Source of the DNA: Hydrangea macrophylla
Lineage: Eukaryota > Streptophyta > Magnoliopsida > Cornales > Hydrangeaceae
Length of the DNA: 64,000 nucleotides
Reading direction: 5' to 3'
NCBI GenBank assembly: GCA_033977485.1
Contig: CM066987.1
Span: forward strand, 52,540,533-52,604,532
Part shown: one piece after another, positions 34,632 through 46,450 of the stretch
Numbering within the stretch: position 1 is the first letter of the stretch
How the letters are laid out: each line of letters begins with the position of its first letter
Notes under the pieces: generated by a model
Told to the model about the DNA's origin: nothing
The model's input: only the letters and a program-made list of their open reading frames with translations
Database searches by the model: none
Position numbers and translations under genes: made by a program

Positions 34632-35700
34632 GCAGGAACTTGCGAGGCAACGCATGTCGCAAGCGAGTGCCAAAGTTTTGAAGAGACAGGTCTTTTGGAG
34701 GCTATAGATTTAGGATAAAAAGCGTTGCAAAAGATGCAATGATGCTGTAGCTAGTGCTGGTCGTGCTCTGTGTGAGCTGCCTACGTATCCCAAGGGGAAT
34801 CAGACCAGGACGTAGTTCAAGGCAAGGAATCGATCAAACATGCACACACAACAATCAGGCGGATGCTATGCTATAAGAGTGATATGCAATGTATGGATGT
34901 GATATGAATTGTGTCATGAGTCCTATCATGTCTAGTGTTGTGACCCTAGTATGAGCAAGTGTTGTGGGGTGTGCCACTCCGAGTGGGCTGGTGTTGTGCT
35001 AGTGTTTGCGACTGTGATGCGGTGGGTGACTTGGATAAGGACATCAAGGTTTAGAAGTCTCTGGGTTTAGGAGCAAACTTTTGGAATTTGGGAAGTGTGC
35101 TTTGCGAGAGAATGTAGTCAGATGTGGGGTCCCTGAGGATGACAACTAAGGATAACCCATAGGCGAGGGAGTTCAAGATAACCGACAGTTTTATAATAAC
35201 CAAAGTGAGGAGGCTCATGATAAGTGGGATAGCTCACGATAATGGATAGGTGAGATAACCGGAGTGAAGAGGCTCGCGATAAGTGAGGAAACTCATAATG
35301 ACTGACAGGTGAGAAAGCTCATGACAATCAGTGGACACGGGTCCTTAAATTGTGAATAGACAGTGCTTGTCAAGGGAATCGGGGTGATTTGACTGCGGGT
35401 GATGTTTTGGCCGATCCTTATGATGACAAGTCCGGAGAATCGGTTCGGACTTCTGCTATCTTCCGCTGGGATGGTAGGGGACTCTCTGAGAATCTCTCTT
35501 CAATTCTTGACCTAAAACCAGGATCCATCTCTGAATCTCTCGTAGTTGGTCAGATTTTGTAATGCTCAATCCAAAAGAGCCGATTAGGGCCTTCGGGAGC
35601 TGATGGACTCTCTAAGAATCTCTTTTCAATTCTTGACCTAGAACCAGGATCCATCTCTGAATCTCTCGTGGTTGGTCAGATCTCGCAATGCTCAATCCAA
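34632..35700. other. Non-coding 3' region of the Ogre-related element
   Basis: No open frame with family motifs is present. Irregular copies of a unit with GATAACCGA and AGGCTCATGATAA occur at about 35150-35330, and a 110-bp near-duplicate of GAATCTCT-CAATTCTTGACCTA sequence at about 35480-35690. This is the lead-in to the minisatellites. Confidence 0.5.
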
Positions 35701-36305
35701 AAGAGCCTGCTAGGGTCTATCGATTTCTATCCTCGGGGGATGATGTAGGGTTCTCGGAGAATCTCTTTTGGCGCTCAATCCAAGGGTGCCGGTCAGGGCC
35801 TCCGGGAGCTGGTATCTATCGGTTTCTATCCTCGGGGGATGATGTAGGGTTCTCGGAGAATCTCTTTTGGCGCTCAATCCAAGGGGGCCGGTCAGGGCCT
35901 CCGGGAGCTGGTATCTATCGGTTTCTGTCCTCGGGGGATGATGTAGGGTTCTCGGAGAATCTCTTTTGGCGCTCAATCCAAGGGGGCCGGTCAGGGCCTC
36001 CGAGAGCTGGTATCTATCGGTTTCTGTCCTCGGGGGATGATGTAGGGTTCTCGGAGAATCTCTTTTGGCGCTCAATCCAAGGGGGCCGGTCAGGGCCTCC
36101 GGGAGCTGGTATCTATCGGTTTCTGTCCTCGGGGGATGATGTAGGTTCTCGGAGAATCTCTTTTGGCGCTCAATCCAAGGGGGCCGGTCAGGGCCTCCGG
36201 GAGCTGGTATCTATCGGTTTCTGTCCTCGGGGGATGATGTAGGGTTCTCGGGGAATCTCTTTTGGTGCTCAATCCAAGAGGGCCGGTCAGGGCCTCCGGG
36301 AGCTG
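35700..36305. repeat. 99-bp minisatellite, about six units
   Basis: Units repeat with an exact 99-bp (33-codon) period at high identity. Because 99 is divisible by three, both strands stay open: the plus strand repeats YRFLSSGDDVGFSENLFW and the minus strand LSAKRDSPRTLHHPPRTE. One unit at about 36140 has lost a base. The open frames are a by-product of the period, and no gene is proposed. Confidence 0.9.
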
Positions 36306-36429
36306 AAGGATAATGTACTCTGCTAGGAAGAAGGAAATACGTCCTTTAAATGGGAGTCAAGGTGTCATTCTATTTGTGATGAGAGATACGGAGATGGCCT
36401 GCGGCACTTAAGGTTTTGATATTGAAAGA

Positions 36430-37095
36430 GGAGAGTGATGGACTTATGTTGCTTTAGGACGAAAGAAGGTCATCAATGGCCACTCATGGACTTATGTTGG
36501 ACAGATGAAAGAAGATCATCAACAGCCACTCATGGACTTATGTTGCATGAAGAAAGACGAAAGATCAACAGCCACTCATGGACTTATGTTGCTAGGAGAA
36601 AGAAAGATCATCAACAGCCACTCATGGACTTATGTTGCATGAGGAAAGACGAAAGATCAACAGCCACTCATGGACTTATGTTGCTAGGAGAAAGAAAGAT
36701 CATCAACAGCCACTCATGGACTTATGTTGCATGAAGAAAGATGAAAGATCAACAGCCACTTATGGACTTATGTTGCAGGAAGGAAGAAAGATCATCAACG
36801 GCCACTCATGGACTTATGTTGCATGAACGAAGATGATCAACAGCCACTCATGGACTTATGTTGCAATGAAGAAAGATCAAACAGCCACTCATGGACTTAT
36901 GTTGCTAGGAGAAAGGAAGATCATCAACAGCCACTCATGGACTTATGTTGCATGAAGAAAGATGGAAGATCAACAGCCACTCATGGACTTATGTTGCAAG
37001 GATGAAAGAAGATCATCAACAGCCACTCATGGACTTATGTTGCATGAAGAAAGATGAAGGATCAACAGCCACTCATGGACTTATGTTGCATGAAG
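36430..37095. repeat. Minisatellite with CACTCATGGACTTATGTTGC core, about 14 units
   Basis: A conserved core (CAACAGCCACTCATGGACTT ATGTTGC) alternates with two spacer types, one with GAAGAAAGATGAAAGATC and one with TAGGAGAAAGAAAGATCAT. Units are about 42-50 bp and several occur as alternating pairs, that is, a higher-order repeat. Confidence 0.9.
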
Positions 37096-37569
37096 AAAGA
37101 TGATTTAGCTTTTGGCAATTTGGAAAAGGATGAAATCTTCCCCAAGTTTTGACGCTTCTTATGCTGACGCCTTGACCGGTGCAGTAATGGTGTTTGGTAC
37201 TCCTGCTTGTATTGGCATGCTCTTTATAACTTGATTTGAAAATTTTATTAGTCACTGTTGACTTACACATTTGAGACTACAACAGACTCAAAAACTTGAC
37301 AGACATTGACGCACGAGGACGACACATTTGACACCAAAATGAAACAAGGTCGACTTGCCAAAACTTAATGTGCTTTTGTCATAAATGATGTACCATTTCT
37401 CTTTTGTGTTTACTTCTCTCCTTAACGTGGCATCACTTTGATGGTGAATCTTATTTTTGAAAATTCCTCCCTGCTGATCTAATCAATTTCTTTGCTTCTC
37501 TCAAGATGTGCTTTGAATTAGTGCCTTAGCTTATGGAATGAAAGACGCTCCATTTCAAAATTTTCAAAA

Positions 37570-37820
37570 CAACTTGGTAACTTGAAAACTCGCCCTCGGT
37601 GCGAAGGGATTGTGTTAGGCAAACAGAGTTTGCCTCTAGTTTGAGGTGTACAAGGTGGGATTCATAAGCAAAGGAGGTGGGTGACTGAAGTTTGCCCCTA
37701 GTTTGGATGGAGGTTTTGGGCAAACGAGGTAGGAGACCGAAGTTTGCCCCTTGTATGAAGGGTAGATAGTAAAAGTCAGGCAAACGAGGCGGGTAGCCGA
37801 AGTTTGCCCCTAGTGTGGAA
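37570..37820. repeat. Irregular repeat with GAAGTTTGCCCCTAGT core
   Basis: Four copies of a segment reading GGCAAACGAGG-n-CCGAAGTTTGCCCC are spaced about 60-75 bp apart. The core resembles the inverse of the polypurine tract region (GGGGCAAAC), so it may be a duplicated tract. Confidence 0.7.
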
Positions 37821-38855
37821 GGTGATTTCTAGCTTGAGGCAAGGACCATGACTTTAATCTCTCAAATGCTCATAACTTTTGCCTAGGCACCAGTGAGGTG
37901 ACCTAGCGAGCTCTTTTCTCTCTTTTGTTATTGCTCACCTTGGATTTAACTCTAACTTTTGCCTAGGCGTCCTTTCGGATTTTTGACCTAGCGAGCCATC
38001 CTTCTTTTTTTTTCTTTTTTTGAAAGTCTGCCTACGTACCCCCAAGTGGGGATCAGGTCCAACGTAGTTCGGGCATGGTTGGGAAGAAGCGGGTTGATTT
38101 TTGGGTAGGTGGGGTGACCGAACCGATGCGGTTGCCTACGTATCCCCGAGTGGGAATCAGGTCGAGCGTAGTTCAAGGCAAGGTCTTGAAAGAAATCGGT
38201 TTGATTATGATGGTGTCGACCGAACCGATGTGGTTGCCTACGTATCCCCGAGTGGGAATCAGGTCGAGCGTAGTTCAAGGCAAGGCTTGAAAGAAATGGT
38301 TATTTTTGTGAGGTGACCGAACCGATGTGGTTGCCTACGTATCCCCGAGTAGGAATCAGGTCAAGCGTAGTTCAAGTCAGGGTTTGAAAGAAATCGGGTA
38401 TGAGGGTTTCTCAAACCAATCGTCAAATAAGTTCAAACTTGGGCCACTTGTGGTAGCTTTGAATAAAAAAAAGATTCAGTTTCAATCTCCCTTTCTTTTC
38501 TTTTTCTTTTTCTTTTGTTTTGAGGATTGATCCTTTTCACTTTTGCCTAGCCAGTCAATTCTTGCTTTTCATGTAGTTGATTCTTGCAAGATCCTTCAAT
38601 CGCAATCTCAGAATTCCAGAATGTGCATGTCAGCTCTCGGAATTTATTTGTGGTCATTCCGTGCCTTTTGAAATGTGATCTTGGCACGTTCTTAAGATGT
38701 ATCTTGAAGCGTATGATTCTCTTATTTGTTTCATCAAAATTTTCTCAAACATTTTGACTGGCTAGGGTCAGATTTTGGAAATCAACACCTTTTTCAGCTC
38801 TAACTTTTGCCTGGGTCCCCTTTCGGGTTTTCAACCTAGCGAGCTTTTCTTTTTT
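37821..38855. repeat. Repeat cluster with GCCTACGTATCCCCGAGTGG units
   Basis: Between about 38028 and 38400 there are four copies of a unit of roughly 105-120 bp with ACCGAACCGATG-GGTTGCCTACG and CAGGTCGAGCGTAGTTCAAG. A related single copy is near 34775-34820. A second short unit, TAACTTTTGCCTAGG with CCTAGCGAGC, occurs at about 37870, 37955 and 38800. Confidence 0.8.
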
Positions 38856-39495
38856 TCTTTTTTTTTTTTTTTGAAAGTGGAGATGAAACTCATTGAAATG
38901 TTTTGCTACCATCAAGGACCAAGTCTGCACAGGTTCGCATGGCTATCAATTGGGTTGGGCCCAAGGCTTTGAAATGGTAGAAATGGTGGAAAGGGTGTTG
39001 GGCAAGCCCCAAGTCAGTTCCAAGCATGTCTTTTCAAGATTGAGGCAAGAGAATCTTTATATTCTTAAAGTAAGACTATTCAATTCCAGCTCTTCATCAG
39101 TGTCAGCGTGAAATCGATTTTAACCTTTCAGGATTCTTTTTGTTTGTCGTAGAAAAATTATTACCAGAGTAATATCCATGGTAATTTGAAAAGTGACACT
39201 TCAGTCTAGTGATTCATGCATCTATGACTAGGCACATCAGATTAGGCAAAATGAGACTTCATTCCAGCAGTAGAGAAGGATTACAGACTCATTAACAACT
39301 CAGTGACAGACAGACTCGATCACAAGACTAAACTTGAAATAGGCAAACACACAACAGACTCGACCCGGTCTCAAATGGAATGTCACAGTGACTCACTTAT
39401 TCTTTTTTTTTTCTTTAAAGAGCATCCTCAAAAAGTCCCAAACACCATCGCTTTACTGGCACAGGTTCAACATTCATGGTCCTTAGCGAAGGGGA
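38856..39495. other. Non-coding segment between minisatellites and gag
   Basis: T-rich tracts and unique sequence fill this segment. I see no pol remnant, although this is where protease and reverse transcriptase would begin in a full-length relative. Confidence 0.55.
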
Positions 39496-40800
39496 TCATT
39501 GAAATGGATAGGTCATGGGTTGGTCCAGACCGAGGTAGTGAATTGGATTGGGGTGCGACGCATCATCTAAGAGATCCTGAATTGAGTGACGGAGCCTCTT
39601 ACAGTTGTCGGTCTCATGGCCTTGGTCTTGGTGGTAATCACAATACTTGGATTCATTGTACCCAGGAGGTGGGTGATTAGGAGGCTTACTGGGCTCCAAA
39701 GGTACAAGGTGGCCCTTTTGAACAAGGTGATTGAGAGCGGAGGATAAGCTCATGTCAAGTGGTGTGAAGACTCTTTGGTTTCCCTTCTTGTGCCTCTTAC
39801 TGCAATCATTTTGGCTTGATGATGGGCTTAAGGCATTGACATCTAGGCTCTCTTGATCTTCACCAAAGGTATGGGGTCTCTTCTCCTTTTTCAGTGACCC
39901 AGCTCCATTGATCTTGCCTTCACAGATAGCATCCTCGATTCTAGTCCCAACCTCAAACAACTCTTCAAATGTTGAGATGGACTGGTAGAATAGTTTTTCA
40001 TGGTATACTGGTTGCAGGTTCTTGACCAGCATACGTACTTGCTCTTTCTCAACAGGCCTGTGGATCATTTGGGCTACTTTATTCCTCCATCTGCTCAAGA
40101 ATGCAGCGAAGGACTCATTAAAATTCTGCCTGGTAGTTTCCAGATCTCGGATGGTGACATCAAGCTCTTGGTTGTAGGAGTAGTGATCAATGAAAGTTCT
40201 AGCAACATCTTCCCAAACTCGGGTTTTGGAAGTTTCAAGGGTTAGGAACCAGGATAGTGCGGCTTTCTGGAGGGTTTGAGGGAACAGCATAGCTATGTGC
40301 TCATGGGTGCAGCCCATTGACTGGAAAATGCTCATACAAAACTTCACGTGGCTCTTCGGATTTCCAGTTCCGTCAAAACGGTCGATTTCAGGCATCTTGA
40401 AGTTCTCGGGTAGCCTCACCTTGTTGGGCTCAAACAATCCTTCCAGATCTAACATGTAATCGTCGACTCCCTTACTCTTCCTTAGTATGTTCTCAAGCTT
40501 GTCGACCTTGTCCATTTTCTCTTGGAGCTTTTTCTCATATACAGGCGGCGGGACCCCTTGAAACCATTCTTCTTCCCCATTGTTCTCGGGATGCGGTCCA
40601 AATCCAGGCGATGGTGGTGGCATGAACCCTTGTGGTGGTGGGAACCTAGGTGGGTACTGTGGTTGCTGTTGTCGGAACTCTTCCATAAATTTCAAAACTT
40701 GAGTCAGCCGATCTGACTGTTGATTGATTAATTCAGTGACCTTGGCTTCCAGAGTTTCCTGATTCATGTTGAATTTTCTCGGCGGACTGATTCTAACCAA
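39496..40800 (-). CDS. gag: Gag of the Ogre-related element (434 residues)
   Basis: This intact ORF would make the capsid-nucleocapsid protein. Residues 1-50 are Gln-rich and probably helical, and residues 50-75 are Pro-rich. The retrotransposon gag domain covers about residues 130-290 (MPEIDRFDGTGNPKSHVKF, ALSWFLTLE, FAAFLSRWRNKVAQMI, MLVKNLQP). A Tat-type zinc-binding motif CDYHQDQGHETDNC is at about residues 383-396. The ORF ends with TAG-free sequence up to its own stop, and no protease motif follows in any frame. Intactness together with nearly identical LTRs suggests selection or recent origin. Start ATG 40800 gives MVRISPPRKF; MNQETLEAKV at about residue 12 is an alternative. Confidence 0.9.
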   Translation of the reverse strand: MVRISPPRKFNMNQETLEAKVTELINQQSDRLTQVLKFMEEFRQQQPQYPPRFPPPQGFMPPPSPGFGPHPENNGEEEWFQGVPPPVYEKKLQEKMDKVDKLENILRKSKGVDDYMLDLEGLFEPNKVRLPENFKMPEIDRFDGTGNPKSHVKFCMSIFQSMGCTHEHIAMLFPQTLQKAALSWFLTLETSKTRVWEDVARTFIDHYSYNQELDVTIRDLETTRQNFNESFAAFLSRWRNKVAQMIHRPVEKEQVRMLVKNLQPVYHEKLFYQSISTFEELFEVGTRIEDAICEGKINGAGSLKKEKRPHTFGEDQESLDVNALSPSSSQNDCSKRHKKGNQRVFTPLDMSLSSALNHLVQKGHLVPLEPSKPPNHPPPGYNESKYCDYHQDQGHETDNCKRLRHSIQDLLDDASHPNPIHYLGLDQPMTYPFQ

Positions 40801-42214
40801 ATGGTTGTTCGAACTTCTGACCCAGGATGGGGGTCTCAGTGGCTGGTTTTGGGAATCTATAATGACCTATAGATTCGAGAGAAGTGTATCAGATTCTGAT
40901 AGTGATGACTAGAGAGACAATGACAGTGATGTTAAGGAAGATGGACTGACTTATGTACAGACTGACTGAGATAGTGTGCGCAGACTGATGAGAATGGTGC
41001 ATGCACATGAGACAAGCATGCGGATGCAAGCCCTAATCTATATGATGCCCCTACTTCTAACAGATAGAAGTTAAACAAATAAGGTCCTAGCCATACAGAG
41101 TGTGCTAACCTTACTTTCCAGTATGATCACCAAGGGATAACAGGGATTTTCGGGATACTTTGGGAATTTCGGATAGCGTTTCTGGGAGAAACATGGGTTT
41201 GGAAGATTCGGAGAAATTTCTAGAAGTCATTTGAGTTTCTAGGAGAAAAAAGGATTTCTGGTTGATTTGGACTGAGCTTCTAGGAGAAACTGGTATTTTG
41301 GGTATTTCTGAGAAATATGGATAGAGTTTCCAGGGGAAACAAGTATATCTGGGCATTTCTGGGTGATTTGGGCAGAGATGTTGGATTTTTGGAGAATCTG
41401 GGAGATTTGGGCAGAGCTTCTGGGAAAACAGGTACTTTGGATATTTCTAGGAAATTTGGATAGAGTTTCTAGGAGATAGGACAGAGTTTTTGGGAGAAAC
41501 TGGTATATCTGGGAAATCAGGGAGATTTAGACAGAGTTTTTTTTTTTTGGGAAAAACTGGTTAATATGGTTATATCTGGGATATCTGGACAGAGTTTTTT
41601 AGAAAAATTGGTTATGATGGTGATCATATTGTCTAGCTAGTTTTCATACTCCTATGTCCTAGGACCAACAAACAAGGCTTGCGGTGTATATCTTTGTGAA
41701 CATGGAGCAGACTTCCTTACCATGGTGCCTAGGCAGGTCACTCAATGTGGTCACATGTAAGTGATTGCCTTGGGGATCATAAGAAAGAAGTTCTGCCTCA
41801 TGCCACATAAGCGTCTACACCGCGCAGGTAATCCCGTCAGGGCATACACCAGTTATATCACATTGTCCTATCTGAAAAGATAAATGAACAGTCCTATGAA
41901 AGGTTCTACAGGAATCTATATGCAAAGGCTGGGTTTAGTCAAAGAGGGTCCGTTGACGAGAGTTCCAATATACCGTCAGGAAGACAGTACGGAGGTTTTT
42001 ACTCTTTTTGATATACCTTGGAAGGTACAGTATCAACGGTGACTTGTGCCCTGGCACAGCAAGACCTGAACAATGTCAGCGCCGCGTTTCAGACACAGTC
42101 GAAGGGGAAATGCAAAAGTGCAATGCGGTGAACCAAACACAGCAAAAAGATGATTTTAAGGATGCTTCTTATGAGTCAAACCTCTGTATTATTTTGTTTT
42201 AAAAATAAAAAAAA
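40801..42214. other. Leader region of the Ogre-related element
   Basis: This lies between primer site and gag on the minus strand. About 41110-41620 is a degenerate tandem repeat of roughly 45-55 bp with GGGAGAAACNGGTAT and GACAGAGTTTCT. The extra ORF1 that Ogre elements often carry here was not found. Confidence 0.6.
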
Positions 42215-42232
42215 TCCCCAGCAGAGTCGCCA
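42215..42232 (-). other. Primer-binding site of the Ogre-related element (tRNA-Arg type)
   Basis: The minus strand reads TGGCGACTCTGCTGGGGA three bases inside the 5' LTR. This is the form attributed to tRNA-Arg priming in Ogre-type elements. Confidence 0.8.
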
Positions 42233-42235
42233 GAT

Positions 42236-45200
42236 TGTGGACACCGGAAGTGGACCACTTCTCTTGTTTGAGATTGTTTTGAAATTGATTTTGACTTGGA
42301 TCAAAGAAAAGAAAATGGTCTGTTGAAAACAGATACAGAGTCGCCACTTGGTCTTTAAGGAACCAAGAAACCTAATTTTGACTCACCCAAGCGGATAAGG
42401 GCACCGGCCCTTCATAACCAAAGAACTTGGTTCGGGATTTTGGTACGAGAGAGGAAGGAGCCTTTGTCGCGACTAAAACACCCTCAACTCGCCCCGTCTT
42501 TCGACGGGCCTCAATTAGCATCCAAATAATCATCTTATACTATGTATGGTTCGACAAATAATACTACGATAGTATATTACATCACATAAGAAACTTGAAA
42601 TGAAAGATCTAAAGATAAGATATCATTCATAAGATCTAAGCCAAATATCACACAATGCGAAGTGAAAGATCACACAAATAAACCTAGGAAAAATCGTCTA
42701 ATCATATATCAATTAATCAAGTTTTCCTAATCTAAAAGGGACATGAATTGTTCTTGAAACAAATAAATCAAAGAAAGTAAAATATACTTAGCAAACTAGT
42801 ATGATGCATGTTAATCTTTGAGAAAAGAAGATTTCTCAATCCCCGGGATGGTTGAGAAAGGACGATTAGATCGAGGGGAGCATGAACGTGTGATCATGAT
42901 CATTCCTTATAATCTTCTTAGATTAGGAGCTACAAAAACCCCAAATCTTTGCATGGATGCAATGTATGTATCTAGAGTGTGCCAAGGTTGTAGTGTGTTT
43001 TGTGTTCATGGATTCCTAGAATGACTTAGAAGTCTAAAATGTGTATGAATGGATGGATGAAATCAATATGGGATATGTACAAATGTAGTATGAACTACTT
43101 CCTAAGATATGAACTAATTTGGAATGCATATAAGCATCAAATCAAAGAATGAAAGTTAAAATGTGCTTGCTGTGAATAGTGGACAGAACAGTAGCATCAC
43201 CTTTTGGAATTTGAAAAGAGGGGTTAGGAATGTTTTCAATGCATGATTTTTTATGGAGATGTTCCTTATTGTGTCTAGAACACAACCCAAAAGGCCAATC
43301 TTGAATAGCTATCACAGATTGAGAGAAATTATATAAACAATAGAGGTCACTCAGAAACAGAGTTCGTACTGTCGACTGAAATGTTAGAAAATCTTAGAAA
43401 ATGAAAAAGAATGATCTAGAGGCCCATTTTATACAGAAAGTTCCCTAAGACATTGAATTTTAAGGGAAAAATAAGTTAGGACCACCCCGTTTGGAAAAGT
43501 TTTCTGGAAAAGAGGTCGTAAGTTGACCTAGCTGCTGTGACAGCAAAAACAAAATGTTTGGAAGGAATGTTTGGGTCCAAATGGACCATTTTCAAGTACT
43601 TCCAAGTCAAGCCAAAAATCATGGGTGTTCTATAGTGAGTTAGAAAGACTTTCCAAGTTGTCTTGCATTCATACATTGAGTATTGAACTCAAAATAATTC
43701 CTTGAAGTTAAATGACTCACTGTTTTGAGGGTTTTGAGAAAAACAAGGTTTATTTCTTGAAATCAAAATGAGGGGTTTAAGAGGGGGGGTTTTGAAATGA
43801 GGGTTTTGAAAGTATACTTCCAGATCTTGGATGAATATTCTAACCACTTGGAATATCAATTCCTAACTTATTTCAAGAACTTCCCAAGTATTTGCAAACC
43901 ATGGTTTTATTTGGAAATCAAACTCAAGAATCTATGGGAGTATGATACATGAGAGGATAGATGATACATGATATGATATAGCATGCTAAAAGTGGTAAAG
44001 AACATGTGCATGAGATATGGGTTCATCTAGATACAAGAGAGTGTTGCATCAAAGTGTGAAAGCCAAAAAGTAAAATGCTGTGAATAGTGGACAGACTGTA
44101 TGCATTACTTTGTAACATTATAATGGGAGGTCAAACGTGCCTAGAAAAATGTGATAAAAATCAGAGATCATCCTTATTGTGTCTAGAAAATAACCCAAAA
44201 AGCCAAACATCAATAGCTATCACAGATTAAAAGAAATAAATCAGAATGTACACATGACTCAGAAACAAAAGCTGCACTATTGACTGATTTTGTATGATTT
44301 TTCATAAATCAAAGAAAAGGTTTATGATGACCCATTATATACCAAAAGTTTCCTAAGACACCCAAGTTTTATAAACAAAATAGAAAAGATATATGTACAG
44401 TGACGAAAATATCCAGAATAAGTGCAAGAAGTTGGGTGAACATTCTGTGAGAACAGAGGCAGATTATGAATATGAACTTCTCACATCCAAAACAAATACT
44501 TTCACATTTCTATAATTGATGGGAAAAATTGGGGACAAACTATGATGTCTTAGGAAGATTTTCCAAGTGGTTTCATCATCATAACTCAAGTATTTAATTC
44601 AAAACAAATCTTTGAATCTGAACAGATCACTGTTTTGGATCATTCTTGAAGAAAATGGATTTGGGTTTGAAATAGAGTTTGAGTTCTTGATTGGGGGTTT
44701 TGAAATAGATGTTCAAAGCATGAACTTAAACTCTTGAGATGACCATGTGACCACTTAGAACCTCATCCAACCTTGAATCATCAAAGAACTCCCAATATTA
44801 TTGGAGAGATTCATTTTTATTTTGGACATAACTTCAATACATTTCAAGAACATCTTGGAAGTATTGAGGTTATGATCATCATCTATCAAACATGTTTTTG
44901 AGGTCAAGAGCTACTATCCATAAGGATTCACTCACCCCAAACTTCATGTCATCACTTAGATGATGATGAACTAGTAAGTAAATAAAGAAAATAAAAAAGA
45001 AATGAGATTAAGAAGAGATGAACATAATATGAACAAGCAAGTAAATAACAATCAATAGATGATAATCAATATGATTTTGGACTTGTAGCTTGGTGTTTCA
45101 CTCATAGATTTTGACATTTGGACATGGAAGTAGCTTCCTAACTCAAGAATGCTCAAGAATGGTGATTGGGTATATTGATGATGAAGTATATAGAAAAATG

Positions 45201-46450
45201 GTGGAGGAAAACAAGATTAGAACTCACTTTGATTGGAAAAGATGGAAGAAGAAGACTACTTCTCTTTCTCTCTCTATATTTCCCTAGAGTTTCTTCCTAA
45301 GCTTTTTCTAAGCTTCCATGTCTCTCCCCTAAATGGAAGTAAATGACTTCTTTTATAGGCAAATGAGGGGTGGTAAATGGAGTTTTAAAAAGTTTAAAAT
45401 GGTCTCCCATTGGTCCAAAATAAGCTGGGAATCAAAACTACGTCGTTTTTGTTTTTAATTAATCAAAATGGGACCCCAAAAGAAATTACAAAAACTCACT
45501 GCTCTGGAGGGGAGTGCCGCGGCGGCACTGGGCCAGTGCCGCGGCGGCAGTGGGCCAGTGCCGCGGCGGCACTGCTCCTCCCTTCGTCCAGATAATGCTG
45601 TTTAGCCCCCTGAAGTTCCGGTATTCGCGAAAAGGCCCTATTTCGTCCGAAATTCACAGAAAATGCGTACGAACTCCAAATTGAGGTTATAATATACCGT
45701 TTGAAAGGTAATGGAGTCTACTTTACATAAAAAATAGTTCGGGGATAGGTCACCTTGAAAAGTTTTGCGGTATTCGCGATAAAAGCTGATTTGATCGCCT
45801 TTTTCGCCTTTGAAAATTCATAATAAATTCGTTTTAAATCCAGAAATTACGTGCGATATACCGTTGGAAAGCTATTGACCTCTAGTATCCATGAAAAATG
45901 TTTGAAAATTGTTTTGGTGCCCCGGTTCCAAAGTCAAATTCTGGTCAAACTGGTCAAACCTGGGATTCCCGGGAAGTTCTAGAAACCTCCGGGAGTTCCC
46001 GGGAGCTGATGTTTTTGGTCGATTTTCTTTTGGAACTTGTTTTAACACTTTTCTCATGATTTAAAATGATTCTGGTGAATTCGGACGATTTTCGGTCAAA
46101 CTTGGTCAAACTGGTCAAACCTTGGTCAAACCTAGTCAAACCTTGGTCAAACCGGTCAACGGGGACTTTCCGGGAACTTCCGGGACTTCCGGGGGTCTCT
46201 GGGAGTTAACAATTTCACCCGATTTTCTCTTAAAAACTCATTTTATCGCTTTTCTTACGACGTAGCATGTTTTTAGAACTTTGGGACCAAATCTGGGAGT
46301 TTTCGGGCTTTCAGGGGCATTTTGGTCATTCTGAGCATTCTGAGAGATAGAGCTGACTTCCGAGAGTCCTTTTGAGTCTTTTACGATCATTGTGAACCAC
46401 CAAGCTATGGGTCTCCTAAATCTGATAGCCGACAAAATGGGGTGTCTACA
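42236..46450 (-). repeat. 5' LTR of the Ogre-related element
   Basis: This 4215-bp copy is longer than the other LTR because two extra 22-bp GC-rich units (GGCCAGTGCCGCGGCGGC and four more bases) lie at about 45532-45575. The unit is nearly palindromic (AGTGCCGCGGCGGCACT). All other differences are a handful of single bases. Confidence 0.97.

Larger units (their letters stand above)
30445..46450 (-). mobile_element. Ogre-related gag-only LTR retrotransposon (TR-GAG/LARD type), 16.0 kb
   Basis: Direct repeats of 4.2 kb flank a 7.6-kb interior on the minus strand, with TG...CA ends and a perfect 5-bp target duplication ACGAC (30440-30444 and 46451-46455). In element order there are the 5' LTR, tRNA-Arg-type primer site, a repetitive leader, gag, about 4.9 kb of minisatellites, polypurine tract and 3' LTR. 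No protease, reverse transcriptase, RNase H or integrase can be found on either strand. The LTR length, primer site, gag type and repeats point to the Ogre branch of Tat. Pol would have to be supplied by a full-length relative. Confidence 0.9.

Noticed and set aside
35710..36272. Long open frames on both strands in the 99-bp array
   Set aside because: They follow from a repeat period divisible by three and have no flanking start context or family motif. They are recorded as a repeat property and not as genes.
36435..37005. Open frames repeating HSWTYVA and LMDLCC
   Set aside because: Translation of the minisatellite with CACTCATGGACTTATG core. Low-complexity by-product.
38745..38972. Short open frames on both strands around the T-rich tract at 38850
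   Set aside because: Low-complexity Lys- or Phe-rich translations in the non-coding 3' region of the Ogre-related element, with no motif.
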